From Welwitschia mirabilis (lineage: Eukaryota; Gnetophyta; Gnetopsida; Welwitschiales), in contig JBOZIK010000001.1 of assembly GCA_051453625.1 (NCBI GenBank), positions 167,506,010-167,570,009 of the forward strand: a DNA stretch of 64,000 bases, read 5' to 3'. The position numbers and the translations under genes are program-made. Of this stretch, positions 35,988-46,611 are shown one piece after another. Numbering within the stretch: position 1 is the first letter of the stretch; every line of letters starts with the position of its first letter. The notes under the pieces were generated by a model. It did not search any database. It was not told where the DNA came from and saw only the letters and a program-made list of their open reading frames with translations.

Positions 35988-36440
35988 AGTTATCATTCTT
36001 TTAGAAAATTTAATTTGCTCTTTTAAAATGATAATGCATCTATCTAGAAGCTTTTTTCCACTAAACCGAGTTAAAACTGTCAAATAGTCAAATCTTCAAT
36101 AACATCATAACATTAAAATCAAGTGTAATCATCTTATTCAAATTTAGTCAAATCTAATTAAATTGTTAAGACTCAGTCAACATCAAAGCCTCAAACTCAG
36201 TCCAACTTAGTTAAACCCCATCAAAGTTAACTTCGTCAAAGTTAGTCAACCATACTCACTAGAGTCAAGCTCAGTCAAACTAGATCAAAATGTCAAATCT
36301 AGTTTGAACTCATTCAAATTGTTATTAATCTAATTAAATCACTCATTATTGCATGACATTAGAACTAATCCACTGTTTATGGAAAAAATCATAAACACTA
36401 ATGAACTATCATTTTTAGTCTCTTATGGATTTGGTTTTTG
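35647..36440 (+). repeat. 3' LTR of the outer gypsy element, right part
   Basis: Resumes the LTR similarity after the LINE with GTAGTTTCTTACTGGCAATGACACTAGCA-type sequence matching 1300 onward, through the AT microsatellite and on to the AATCACTCATTATTGCATGA block at 36337. The end is approximate, since similarity fades after about 36400. The following open frame at 36349-36561 has no recognisable motif. Confidence 0.75.
35925..35980. repeat. (AT)n microsatellite in the 3' LTR
   Basis: An ACAT/AT run positionally equivalent to the shorter TA run of the other LTR. Confidence 0.9.
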
Positions 36441-39400
36441 TCTCAATCAAATCCCCATTCCTGGCACATGCAAAAAGCATCATATTCCAATCAATCAGAG
36501 TTTTTCAAGGCATTTCTCAAATAGCTTTCTTGTCTTATTAATTTGCATAACTTGCAAATAGGTAGAAATAATCACAATTCAAGAGAGTAGATTTCTTACA
36601 CTCTCAGGTATCTCACTGAAGATATTTCTTTTTTGGCCAAGATTACCTATGTGGTAGTAGCTTATAATAATAGCAGTTTAAGAAATGAAAGCATTTTAGC
36701 ACATTTTATCTAAATCCACTCAGTCTCTACTCATCTTATTGCTCTTTGAGTATCCTATAAACAAAGCACTCTAGTAGTGAATGCATTCAACCTTGAGTGA
36801 ATCTAGTAATTCATCAAGTAACTTTTAGGAATCCTTCATGCATTTCATCAAATTTTATATCTAGATGATAGAGAACAATTTTAAGCTTTGGTTAGCTTCT
36901 GAAATAGTTCACCATGAGCTAGTAGTTTTTACAAGCTCAGCTCTAGAGGCATTGAGTTATGCTACTCAAGGATGTTAAAGCAAAAGACAATCCACTGTAG
37001 CAATGTTAATGTGAAAGCTACAAAGCATCAAGGGATGAGGCTGAAGCATCATCATTGGTGGTGCTTGCAGTGCTCCACCATTGCTAAAGCCTAAGCATGC
37101 TTTAGTCTAGGGTGTTTGTTTCAAGCTTTAACTACAAACTAAGATGTCTTTGAATGTTGAAATATTCATGAAACATTTAATCTACTCATTCATTTCTACC
37201 TCTATTTTCGGCTTCCTAAAAGAATTGCTAAGCACTCTGAGTCATGTTATCCTAACTGCTTTCAAGAAACCTATACCAATTATCATTATCCTTATCTTTT
37301 AAAATTGCTTTAAGAGATCATGGCTTCAATCTTTAATATCAGCATGAGGTTAATCTTCTAAAGTTATTAATAGAAATTCTTCCCAACTGAATGTAAGAAG
37401 CAACCTTCAGGCATTGGAAACTATAGGTTGAGAAAAAAAGACACATTAACTGAACTTCTAGCAAAATAATGAATGTATGTTATTGCTTCAATGGGATTTA
37501 CATCCCCTCCTTCTAAATAGAACCAATGTAACTTAATTTAAAATGCACAATGCAATCTTTAATTCTATAACTTGGCTAAGAACATCCCTAAGATGGTTCT
37601 AACATTGCTTATTACACTTCTTCCTAATACCTTATTTGCAATCATTGATTTTTGGAGCTTAAATAACATCATTCATAAAGGAGGTATTTACATCCAGTGT
37701 CACTCTTAACCAATGTATCTATGTAATAATTTGAATATTACTAGCATTCTCTAGAAAATTCTTCCACACTAGGTGATGGCCAAAGTGTGTACTAAAAATG
37801 GAGTCTAGAATCACCAACCATCCAATTCTTTAACTACTATTTATTCTTCATCATTTAGAAAATAAAATTTTCACTTTTCTTGCTTTGCAATATTTTCTAC
37901 TTGCATTTTCAATCTCTATAAATCTTTAAAGGATCCCTTGTTCTACCTAAAGGTTCCTTCCTTTTAATGAGCTCTCCCTTACTTATTCATTCTCGTCGAT
38001 AACTCCGAAAGAATAAGAACCATGATGGACATCTCTTCTCCTCTGTATTTGTCAGTGAGGTGTAAAAATTGATTTATAGAGGTGAGAAACCACCGTCCTC
38101 TAGATGACCCTTTTGAGAGTCATCTCCTTAGAATTGCTTTAAAGGTGCATTCATTTATGTTTTATGTTAATGGTAGATTCTTATTGAAGATATCTTCTCT
38201 CTTTTTTTTTTTTTTTTTATTTAATTGCTTCTCCAACTTCTTCATCATCTATCATTCACTTCTTTATCTTCCATTAATATCCTTATGCATCCCTCTACCT
38301 TGCACACACACATATATATAGTTTACTTTTTATGTACATACTCATGTACCTATTATTTATTATGCTTTCTTTGAAGTATTCTAGCATACATGAAAAAGTA
38401 TTCTTAAGAACTAAGCAGCATCAGGTTTAGAGATTAATAAATGCAATAAAAATATAAATAATTAGTTCATCATTGGGGTGTATTTTCTATCAGCATAAAA
38501 GATATGAAGATCTAAAATTAAGAAGTTACACAAGCTAAAGTAACTAATGTGTTCAACAGTAAAAATTATTGAAGCATCACAACATCACTACAGAATTTAT
38601 TGCATGCCTACTATAACAATTAAAAAGACATCAACAAAGGCCATCTATAAGATCATTAAACAAGGATATAAATGAAACACACATTTAAAATTTCATACTT
38701 TGATTAAACCAAGTTTAAATTCATCATACAGATAAATGTGAAATAATAATAATAACAAAGATTCTACATAAAATTTGAGGTATTACAATGTATCAAGATT
38801 ATGTGGATGTAAGCCTCCTAAGGAGCATTATGGGATTATAGGACTAGTATAACTACAAAACACTAGAATCAGAGCCAATACTATTCAGTCATGGCTAGTA
38901 CTATGAAGTCTAGGATTTTGTTAAAATCTTAAAATTTTAAAAATATTAACTTTATATGGTTTTAAATAATTTTCTTAAAAATACTTTATGAAAATAAATT
39001 AAAAACTAAAAAAATAATTAATCTAATTTTATAAATTTAATAATTAATATTTTTGGGAAATAAATAGTTTATATTGTAGAGAATTTTATAAACTTTTCAA
39101 AGATTCCTCAACCACTTAAAAATTCTAAGATGTTTAAAGGTTAAATCCTTTTAAGTGTAATGTGTTACTATGTTAAAAAAATTTCATAGTTTTTACGCTT
39201 ACAATAGAGTCAATTTCTATAATGAATATTAAACTTGAAGCTTTTAGTGAACATACCTCTCTCTTAGAAGTCCAAAGACCATGTTCTCTAGAAAGAATGA
39301 TTTAATTATACTCAAGGCCTCATAATAGGCTTATCAAGTTTTCTAAAGGTCTAATCCATGATCTCCCAAAGGGATAATAAGTGTTTCATTAGTTGGACTA

Positions 39401-40849
39401 CCATTCCATTAGGTGTAAATCCTATTATGATTCTAGTTTAAGAAAAATTCACATAAGTCTTTCTATATTTATAAGTAATAAATTATTAAGTTTTAGTTGC
39501 AACACCTTTTTAAAATCCTGGCAATTAATAACTAGTGTTACTAATTAAATAAAATCATTGAATAATTGTATAATAAAAATTTTAAAATCTAATATGGATA
39601 AGAGTTAAAATAGTTTTATTTCAAGATTAAGGTTTTATCCTATTGGTATATCATTTCTTTTGAAATTTTATGATTATGTGTTCAATTCTAGAAAATGTCT
39701 TTTAACAAAATAAAAGTGATAATAAAATTTTTATATGATATTATTTCTAGTTAATATTATCTCATAAGTTCTAAGTTATACCTTTATTATTAAGATCCTT
39801 ATTAATTTTACTTTACTTATAGTGTACATCCATCTTACATGTTGCTTATTGCCTATTTACTAATAGGTCAAGCTAATATTCAAACTTAGAGAGTTAAGTC
39901 AAACCATGTTTACTATAGTTTTGAATCTAAAGTAAAGCCAACTCACATCTAAATGGCAACTAGATATTGAGCTAGAATGCCATTAATTGAAATTGAAATA
40001 GTCCATTATATTAATTAACATTTATTTTAAACCTATATTTATGTCTATACTATAATAAGTTTACATCTCATCAATAATATATATCTCTGTGTAGCAAAAG
40101 CTAGGAAAACCCATAGTCCACAAAAGTATGACATCACTGTCATTCATAAACCAAAGTCATATAGGATTCCATAACAAACAATTATATTACCTACTTATGC
40201 TTATTTCTTTTTAAAGCATATATTCTAAATCACTGCATCATAACTTATAAGCACAAGTTGATCCTAGATTCCATAAAGTATTTTAGATAATGAAACCTAA
40301 ATTGAAGGGAAGAAAATTATTACTTAATAATGGTCATTTAACTTGGTTTTTTTTTTTTTTCTTTCCAAAGTTTTTTATGCCTTTTCCTTTATCAATATTA
40401 TTAGATTCTAGATATTAAGCTTTTAAGTTTGTTTATGCCATTAAAAATCTCATTGGTATTTCATAGAAATTATTTTTAATAGTAAAATGACATCTAAACT
40501 TTAAAAATCTATTTTATACAACATTGAACTACTTATTATTAGATTTTTCATAGAATTCTTTTTGCATTAAAATGAAATGTGAACGTGATCCAAACATAGT
40601 AATGTCTCAAATCCTTAGACCAACTTAGAACACAATAAAAGAAAGTTTTAACAAAACTTAGGAAGCTATGTTTCAAGAAAAGAGGGTTATTCCATAAGAA
40701 ATAAGTAGTTTTCGAAATAGATCATGAATTTGTCTAGATTGTTGAAGTAATTAGAGTGGTTTAATTACATGAGGTAGTTATCAGTTACTTAGTACTGAAA
40801 AGAAAAATAAAATTTTTTAAAAGAATTTTAAAAGGTAAAAGAGAGACTT
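36441..40849. other. Unassigned AT-rich DNA
   Basis: No domain, RNA gene or clear repeat is recognised. The small frame 38082-38321 includes a Phe run from a poly-T tract. On the minus strand at about 37650-37720 there is a faint resemblance to a copia RT block, too weak to annotate. Confidence 0.4.
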
Positions 40850-42110
40850 CATTAACTAATTCTCAACAATTGAAGCTCTAAAACTAACAAAATTTTAAAT
40901 GAAAGAAAGTAGATCTAAAACAAAATCTATACTATCACTATAAATAAAAAATGATGATAAAGTATAATGCTTCATATAGGAAAAACTTGGATTCAACAAT
41001 TGCAAGATTATTTAACTCATGTGGAAGTCTTTTCAACAAAACAAGATCTCCTTATTGGAAGGATACAATTACAATGATAAATAATGCTTATTTAGAATTT
41101 CTACTACCAAGGTATGAAAAAATTCATACCTTTCTTAACTGATTAAAAGGGAAGAATTATAGTAACTTTGAAATCAATGAAAGATAGTACTATCATAGGA
41201 GTTTCAATAGTTTCAAATGGATGGGTTGATATTTAAAACAAGCCTCCTATAAACATACTTGAATGTTTTCCAAAATGTGTTATCTTCCTAAAGCATATAA
41301 TACATCTATCCATGTAAAAGATGCTTCATATCTTCCTAAATCCATTAAACCTATTAGGATAGAAAATTTTTTGCAAGTAGTTACAAATAGTGCATTAAAT
41401 GTTTTAGCAAAAAACATGATTACAAATAATTATTTAATATTTTTTTAGTAACCTATATAGCACACTTCTTGTTATTGAAAGAATACATTCAAAAAAGTCT
41501 TAAGTTTTAAAAGTAGTAAAATATGCCAAAGAATCCAATAATTCATCACATAACACTCTATGTCACAAGCTATGTATCAAAAATAATCCTAATTACAACT
41601 TGTCAAATGTGTAGATATAATATTTTCTTCTAATTTCTTGATTCTTGAATGTATGTTAAAAGTAAAAAAATCACTTAAAGAAAAGGTAACTTAGAACGAA
41701 AAAAATGATTTTTTTTTAAAATTTTAACATATTGTAGTAACACTGCTAGATTAATTTGGGAGAAAGTTGAGGATGATTTAAAAAATTCTTTAAACTATTT
41801 ATAATTTTTTATAAAGTATTGATAGTAATGAAGCTTGTATGGGGAAAATTTTTGAACTTTTGGATTAAATGATAGACAATTTGCAAATAACAATTCTACA
41901 TTTGATCAAGAAGTAAAAGATTTTTTTTTGAATAACCATTAATAAGAGATAAAGAAAGATTTTTAGTTATTTTTATTCTATTAGTTGTTTATGTATTCCA
42001 AAATGTTTTAAAAGTAAACCATGAAAAGATGATGAATTACAAAGGAATTAGAAAACGAATGTTGATAGATTCTTTTCAAATAGGGCATGGACTCCTTTCT
42101 TAATTAATAT
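40850..42110 (+). pseudogene. hAT-family transposase remnant (DUF659 region)
   Basis: hAT transposases cut and paste DNA elements. The open stretch 40951-41142 reads A-R-L-F-N-S-C-G-S-L-F-N, R-S-P-Y-W-K-D, I-N-N-A-Y and Y-E-K-I-H-T-F-L, a characteristic N-terminal part of DUF659. The stretch 41263-41448 gives F-L-Q-V-V-T-N-S-A-L-N-V-L-A-K-N, matching V-V-Q-V-V-T-D-N-A-A-N of the catalytic core, with the Asp replaced by Asn-Ser. Further frameshifted pieces near 41620-41690 (L-I-L-E-C-M-L-K-V-K) and 41820-41870 (E-A-C-M-G-K-I-F-E-L-L-D) follow in family order. The C-terminal dimerisation domain is not recognisable, and no terminal inverted repeats or 8-bp target duplication were found. Confidence 0.75.
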
Positions 42111-43188
42111 TGGTATTTCTATTTTATCTTATATAATTTTTTACTAATAAATTATTTAATTGATTAGTGATTTAATAAATGTTATCTTTATATAATGCTA
42201 TCTATTTAGTTCATCTTCTTCTACAAGAAATCAAAATGTATATGCTTTTATCCATTGAATTAGTGCACATACATAACCAAAAAAAAAAAGGTGTTCAGAA
42301 GTGTAGTAGCATATAATCTCATATTTTTTTCATTTAAATATCAAAAACATATTACAACTATTAATATTCATAAAGGTACTCCTCATAAATTATAGCATTA
42401 TAAAAAAACTAGATGATAAAAATGATGATTACCTTTCGAAATAATGGCTAACAATCTTTGAGATTATTTCAAATATTTTATAATGTAAAACTATTTTTTA
42501 ATAAATTTTTGGTATATAATATGGCATCTTTATTTTATAAACTTTTAACGTCTAATATGAAATTTTTATTTTTATAATCATAAGATACATATTGTTTTTT
42601 ATATTATGGTTTATTTAAATGTAGAATTACTATGTAGTTAAAGCTAATAATTGTATTTTACGTTTCCATTATGAAAATATTTATGTTCTTAAACTTACAT
42701 TACACATTATATTTTGCAAATATCATTTCTTAGCATAACCTTCAAATTTTACATTGTTACATTTTCATAGAGGTTTATTTTCTCCTTTCTTGTTTGTTAT
42801 ACAAGACTTAAAATGATATCTTATTATAAAGAAATACTCTCAAAATTTACTAACTTGTAAGATGAAATACGTATTCACATTAAAATACTACATGATGCAC
42901 AAGCATACTTTGGGGGAAAATGAATAAATAAATTTAAAGTTATTTTATTTGTAACTAAGTTTATAGGCCCATTTTATGGGCCAAACAATGAAATTTTAGG
43001 TTGCAACTGATTACAACATGTTAGATTCTTGTAACTAAAAAGTAATGATAGGTCATTGAAGATTTATGTAAATTAGTTGAGGCATCCTTTTAGGTAATTT
43101 TAGAAATGGGATATTGTAATCATTAGGTCCTGGGTAAGAACATTGTATAAGGCCTAAATTAGGTTTTCTAAATTTGTAATAGCTTCCT
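42111..43188. other. Unassigned AT-rich DNA
   Basis: Very AT-rich and without recognisable coding, RNA or repeat structure. Confidence 0.45.
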
Positions 43189-43670
43189 GATAAGAAAAAT
43201 AAGAGAGTAGAAGATAAGAAACATAATCAAGACTAAATATTTTATTAAAATTGTGGGGAAAAAAAAGCTACAATACAATAGTAGATCTACAATCACAATG
43301 AAATGTGAAATATTGAACACAACCAAAGAAGTGGCTTCACAATGCAAGACTATTTCATAGTTGCAACTACCATACAAAATAGCATTACAAAATACATATT
43401 TAGAGAGGAGATTTCAATATCTTAAAAGATGTCCAACCCATTACTAGAAACTTATATAGTTGTTGCAAGAATCTTCTAGCCATTACAAGGATCTTCTAAC
43501 CATTACTAGAAACTTCCAATTGCTATAAGAATTGTTTAGCCATTACTAGAAACTTATGGAAGCTACCACAACTTCTAACATTTCTTAGAAATGAACGAAA
43601 TATCTTTCAACATTGCTTTAACAAAATACCTCCAATAGAAGTAACATAACATGCTTTTAAACTCACAATA
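43189..43670 (-). repeat. 3' LTR of the short copia element
   Basis: Shares with 45113-45589 the run of CTAGAAACTT/AATCTTCTAGCCATTAC motifs, then CTTCTARCATTTCTTAGAAATGA, AAAATRCCTCYAATAGAAGTAA and ACTCACAA. The open frame at 43168-43377 falls in the LTR and is not a gene. Confidence 0.82.
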
Positions 43671-43675
43671 AATTA

Positions 43676-43942
43676 TCATTTACCAAAAATTCTCCCATCT
43701 GAAGCTCCAATCTTTTGGTAGTCCTTTCTACTACAAGATTTCAATGTCCGTTTCATGTGCCACAAATTTACATCTTTTAGAGCTCCCATTTGATCTACAA
43801 ATAATTTACTAGAATAAAACAACACATACAAGGTTCCTATTGTCATGCCTTTCTTTATGATAAAAGCATTCTTGAAAATCTTCCGGCTTCTTTCTGCCAA
43901 AGTTATTTTGTAACCAACATCATTGAAAAGGCGAATAAACAA
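43676..43942 (-). pseudogene. Copia protease tail and pre-integrase domain
   Basis: The open 88-codon stretch reads L-F-N-D-V-G-Y-K-I-T, K-G-M-T-I-G-T-L-Y-V-L and D-V-N-L-W-H-M-K. This matches the copia order of the strand after protease, then G-T-L-Y-V-L, then the L-W-H-x-R-L-G-H of the gag-pre-integrase domain. The normal continuation into the integrase core is missing; the 3' LTR begins a few bases beyond. Confidence 0.75.
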
Positions 43943-45030
43943 AATATTTTTTCAAATGCCAGGGACATTCCTTACTCTCATCAACATGAAATTGCCACTC
44001 AATGAAAATTTAATTCTTACCCCACTAATTCTTTAGATATATAATTATCTATCATTGTGAAGAAAACCTTTCGTTTGAATGTTTCATCCAATGGCTTCAA
44101 TCAATCACTCTTTGAAGTAACATGAAAAAACCCATCACTATCAAGTATTTAATAATTCTCATATGGACCATTAGCAAGGACAGAAGAAGAAATACCTAAA
44201 GAAAATAGATGCACATCACTATATCTTCTTATCTTTCTTTGCTAGAAGAGGCAACATTACTTTGCCCATCTCCTTTGAGATCTCATGAATATTTCTTATG
44301 GTTGGATCTCTTTTGATGAAAAAAATCTAAAGCTTTATGACCAAATTTCTGATAAAAATTGTATTCGTCATTAAAACTAAATCATTCCTTTAAAGTAAAT
44401 CTACATCTATCCTTGAAATTTCTTTATTCTTTTGAACATCGTCTTTAATGGGTTACTAAGGCAGAGTCTGTATTGGATTCTTAATCATATTTAAAAGCAT
44501 TTCTCCTTCCTTCATCAGATAAAATTGTACTTGGAACCAAACCAATTTTTAACTCTTTATCATTTGTTGAATTCCTAATAGTAACAATAAAGCCTTCCTG
44601 GATTTCTAGTAAAGAACAAAGCAACAAGGCACCCTTTATCACATCATCTAGGTTTAGTAATGCGTAATCAATCTGTCCCAACAATGAATTAAACTTAGAT
44701 AGATGATTTGTAGCAAAGTATCCTTCCTTCATTTGTAAACAATAATGCCTCTAAGAAGCATGAAAATGGTGATTATAGTCTCTCCTTTGTACAATCTCTT
44801 ATTTGTATAGTCTCTCCTTTGTAGAGTAGCTCAAATAGAGATGAATAATAGTCAGTTTCTTTATATCATTCCTCTCCCATTGTTTACTTATCATTCTAGA
44901 TGGTCGATTTTCCTCTAAGAAAAATTTCAACTCCTTTAACACTAGTAGATCTTTCATCTGTTATTTTCATGAATGGAAATTTTGGCTATTGGATTTTTCA
45001 ATGTCTAATACTACAACCAATAATTTCTTT
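43943..45030 (-). pseudogene. Copia gag and protease active-site region
   Basis: Gag pieces in order on the minus strand: L-E-E-N-R-P-S-R-M-I near 44915, then the open frame 44481-44732 with M-K-E-G-Y-F-A-T-N-H-L-S-K-F-N-S, D-D-V-I-K-G-A-L-L-L-C-S-L, V-T-I-R-N-S-T, and E-G-R-R-N-A-F. These correspond to the UBN2-type copia gag. A zinc-knuckle trace (Q-K-F-G-H-K-A-L-D) lies near 44330, and the protease site I-L-D-S-D-G-F-F-H-V-T near 44140 stands for D-S-G-A-S-F-H. Stops and shifts are frequent. Confidence 0.75.
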
Positions 45031-45095
45031 GTCATCTTTAATAAGGCCATCAAACTAATAGAGTATAAGGAGGAATACAGCACAAATAAGAAACC

Positions 45096-45110
45096 GAGCT
45101 CTGATACCAA
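45096..45110 (-). promoter_or_regulatory. tRNA-Met primer-binding site
   Basis: The minus strand reads TTGGTATCAGAGCTC, containing the TGGTATCAGAGC complement of initiator tRNA-Met used by most plant copia elements. It sits 2 bases from the 5' LTR end, exactly where expected, and fixes the orientation. Confidence 0.9.
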
Positions 45111-45112
45111 AT

Positions 45113-45589
45113 TCATAAGAAAAATAGGAGAACATAAGTTTATAGAGAAAATGAAAAGTATAGGTACTATTAAAATTGAAAAAAAAAAAGATTATAATAG
45201 AATAGAAAATCTATAAATACCAAAGGGGGACAAAACGTATTAAACGTAGCCAAAACAAGTGGATCCATAACACAGGACTAGTGAACATCTTCACAACATA
45301 GGATTGGGGCACATCTGCAAGTATTGTATAAAAAAGCATTATAAAATACATATTCATAATGGAAAACCATTGCTAGAAACTTCTAGATGTTATAAGAATC
45401 TTCCAGCTGCTACAAGAATCTTCAAGATGTTACTAGAAATTTTTAAAGAATCTTCTAGCCATTACGATAATCTTCTAGAAATTACCACAACTTCTAGAAT
45501 TTCTTAGAAATGACCAAACTACCTTTCAATACTTCTGTAACAAAATGCCTCTAATAGAAGTAATGGAACATGTCTTTAGACTCACAACA
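45113..45589 (-). repeat. 5' LTR of the short copia element
   Basis: On the minus strand it starts TGTTGTGAGTCTAAAGAC and ends TTTTTCTTATGA next to the primer site. It is diverged from the 3' LTR in its U3-distal half but clearly alignable in the rest. Confidence 0.82.
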
Positions 45590-45950
45590 TATTCCATCAT
45601 TTTCTAATACCTCCTTCATGACATATAAATTGGAGGAAATAGTGGACATTTAAATAGCATGATGATAGAGATTTTGTTTGGAGTTAGAAGCTTGTAATAA
45701 AAAGGTGTTTCCAAGAAGCTCATGCTTAAAGCACAAACTATAACCTTGGATTCTATGTAATAGACGTTGTTAATAGAAATTCCATTTTTTGGTTATTTCC
45801 AAGCTTATTTTTGTAATTCTAGTATTACCTTCCCTAAGCTACATTATGAGGATTTCATGGTGTCACTCTATATCAACACGCTACATTGTTGAAATTATTT
45901 TAATTTTTGTTGTTGAAATCATTGGAGAACCTTAATCCCTCTTTCACTCA

Positions 45951-46611
45951 ANNNNNNNNNNNNNNNNNNNNNNNNNNNNNNNNNNNNNNNNNNNNNNNNN
46001 NNNNNNNNNNNNNNNNNNNNNNNNNNNNNNNNNNNNNNNNNNNNNNNNNNNNNNNNNNNNNNNNNNNNNNNNNNNNNNNNNNNNNNNNNNNNNNNNNNNN
46101 NNNNNNNNNNNNNNNNNNNNNNNNNNNNNNNNNNNNNNNNNNNNNNNNNNNNNNNNNNNNNNNNNNNNNNNNNNNNNNNNNNNNNNNNNNNNNNNNNNNN
46201 NNNNNNNNNNNNNNNNNNNNNNNNNNNNNNNNNNNNNNNNNNNNNNNNNNNNNNNNNNNNNNNNNNNNNNNNNNNNNNNNNNNNNNNNNNNNNNNNNNNN
46301 NNNNNNNNNNNNNNNNNNNNNNNNNNNNNNNNNNNNNNNNNNNNNNNNNNNNNNNNNNNNNNNNNNNNNNNNNNNNNNNNNNNNNNNNNNNNNNNNNNNN
46401 NNNNNNNNNNNNNNNNNNNNNNNNNNNNNNNNNNNNNNNNNNNNNNNNNNNNNNNNNNNNNNNNNNNNNNNNNNNNNNNNNNNNNNNNNNNNNNNNNNNN
46501 NNNNNNNNNNNNNNNNNNNNNNNNNNNNNNNNNNNNNNNNNNNNNNNNNNNNNNNNNNNNNNNNNNNNNNNNNNNNNNNNNNNNNNNNNNNNNNNNNNNN
46601 NNNNNNNNNNN
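45951..46611. other. Assembly gap of 661 bases
   Basis: All N; open frames across it are meaningless. Confidence 0.99.

Larger units (their letters stand above)
1160..36440 (+). mobile_element. Outer Ty3/gypsy (Tat-like) retrotransposon, decayed and disrupted by nested insertions
   Basis: A copy-and-paste LTR retrotransposon whose coding order on the plus strand is gag, protease, RT, extra RNase H, integrase. The second RNase H-like domain after RT is characteristic of the Tat lineage of plant Ty3/gypsy elements. Two diverged direct repeats of about 0.9 kb flank the coding part (1160-2060 and the split copy 24745-24889 plus 35647-36440). A 13 kb gypsy element lies inside its integrase and a LINE block inside its 3' LTR. 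Every domain carries many stops and the RT palm is incomplete, so the element is dead. The outer boundaries are approximate and I could not identify its own target duplication. Confidence 0.75.
43189..45589 (-). mobile_element. Short Ty1/copia element with two LTRs, gag and protease only
   Basis: Two direct repeats of about 480 bp (43189-43670 and 45113-45589) enclose 1442 bp. On the minus strand the right LTR is the 5' one; it is followed by a tRNA-Met primer site, gag, protease and the pre-integrase segment, and then directly by the 3' LTR. Integrase core, RT and RNase H are absent. Such short elements with gag but no RT depend on enzymes from a full relative. Flanks read GCTTCC and TATTCC, sharing only TTCC, so the target duplication is uncertain. 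Confidence 0.82.

Noticed and set aside
37640-37760. Minus-strand L-D-V-N-T-S-F-M-N-D-V-I resembling the copia RT block M-D-V-K-T-A-F-L-N-G
   Set aside because: Only one short block matches; nothing expected upstream or downstream is found.
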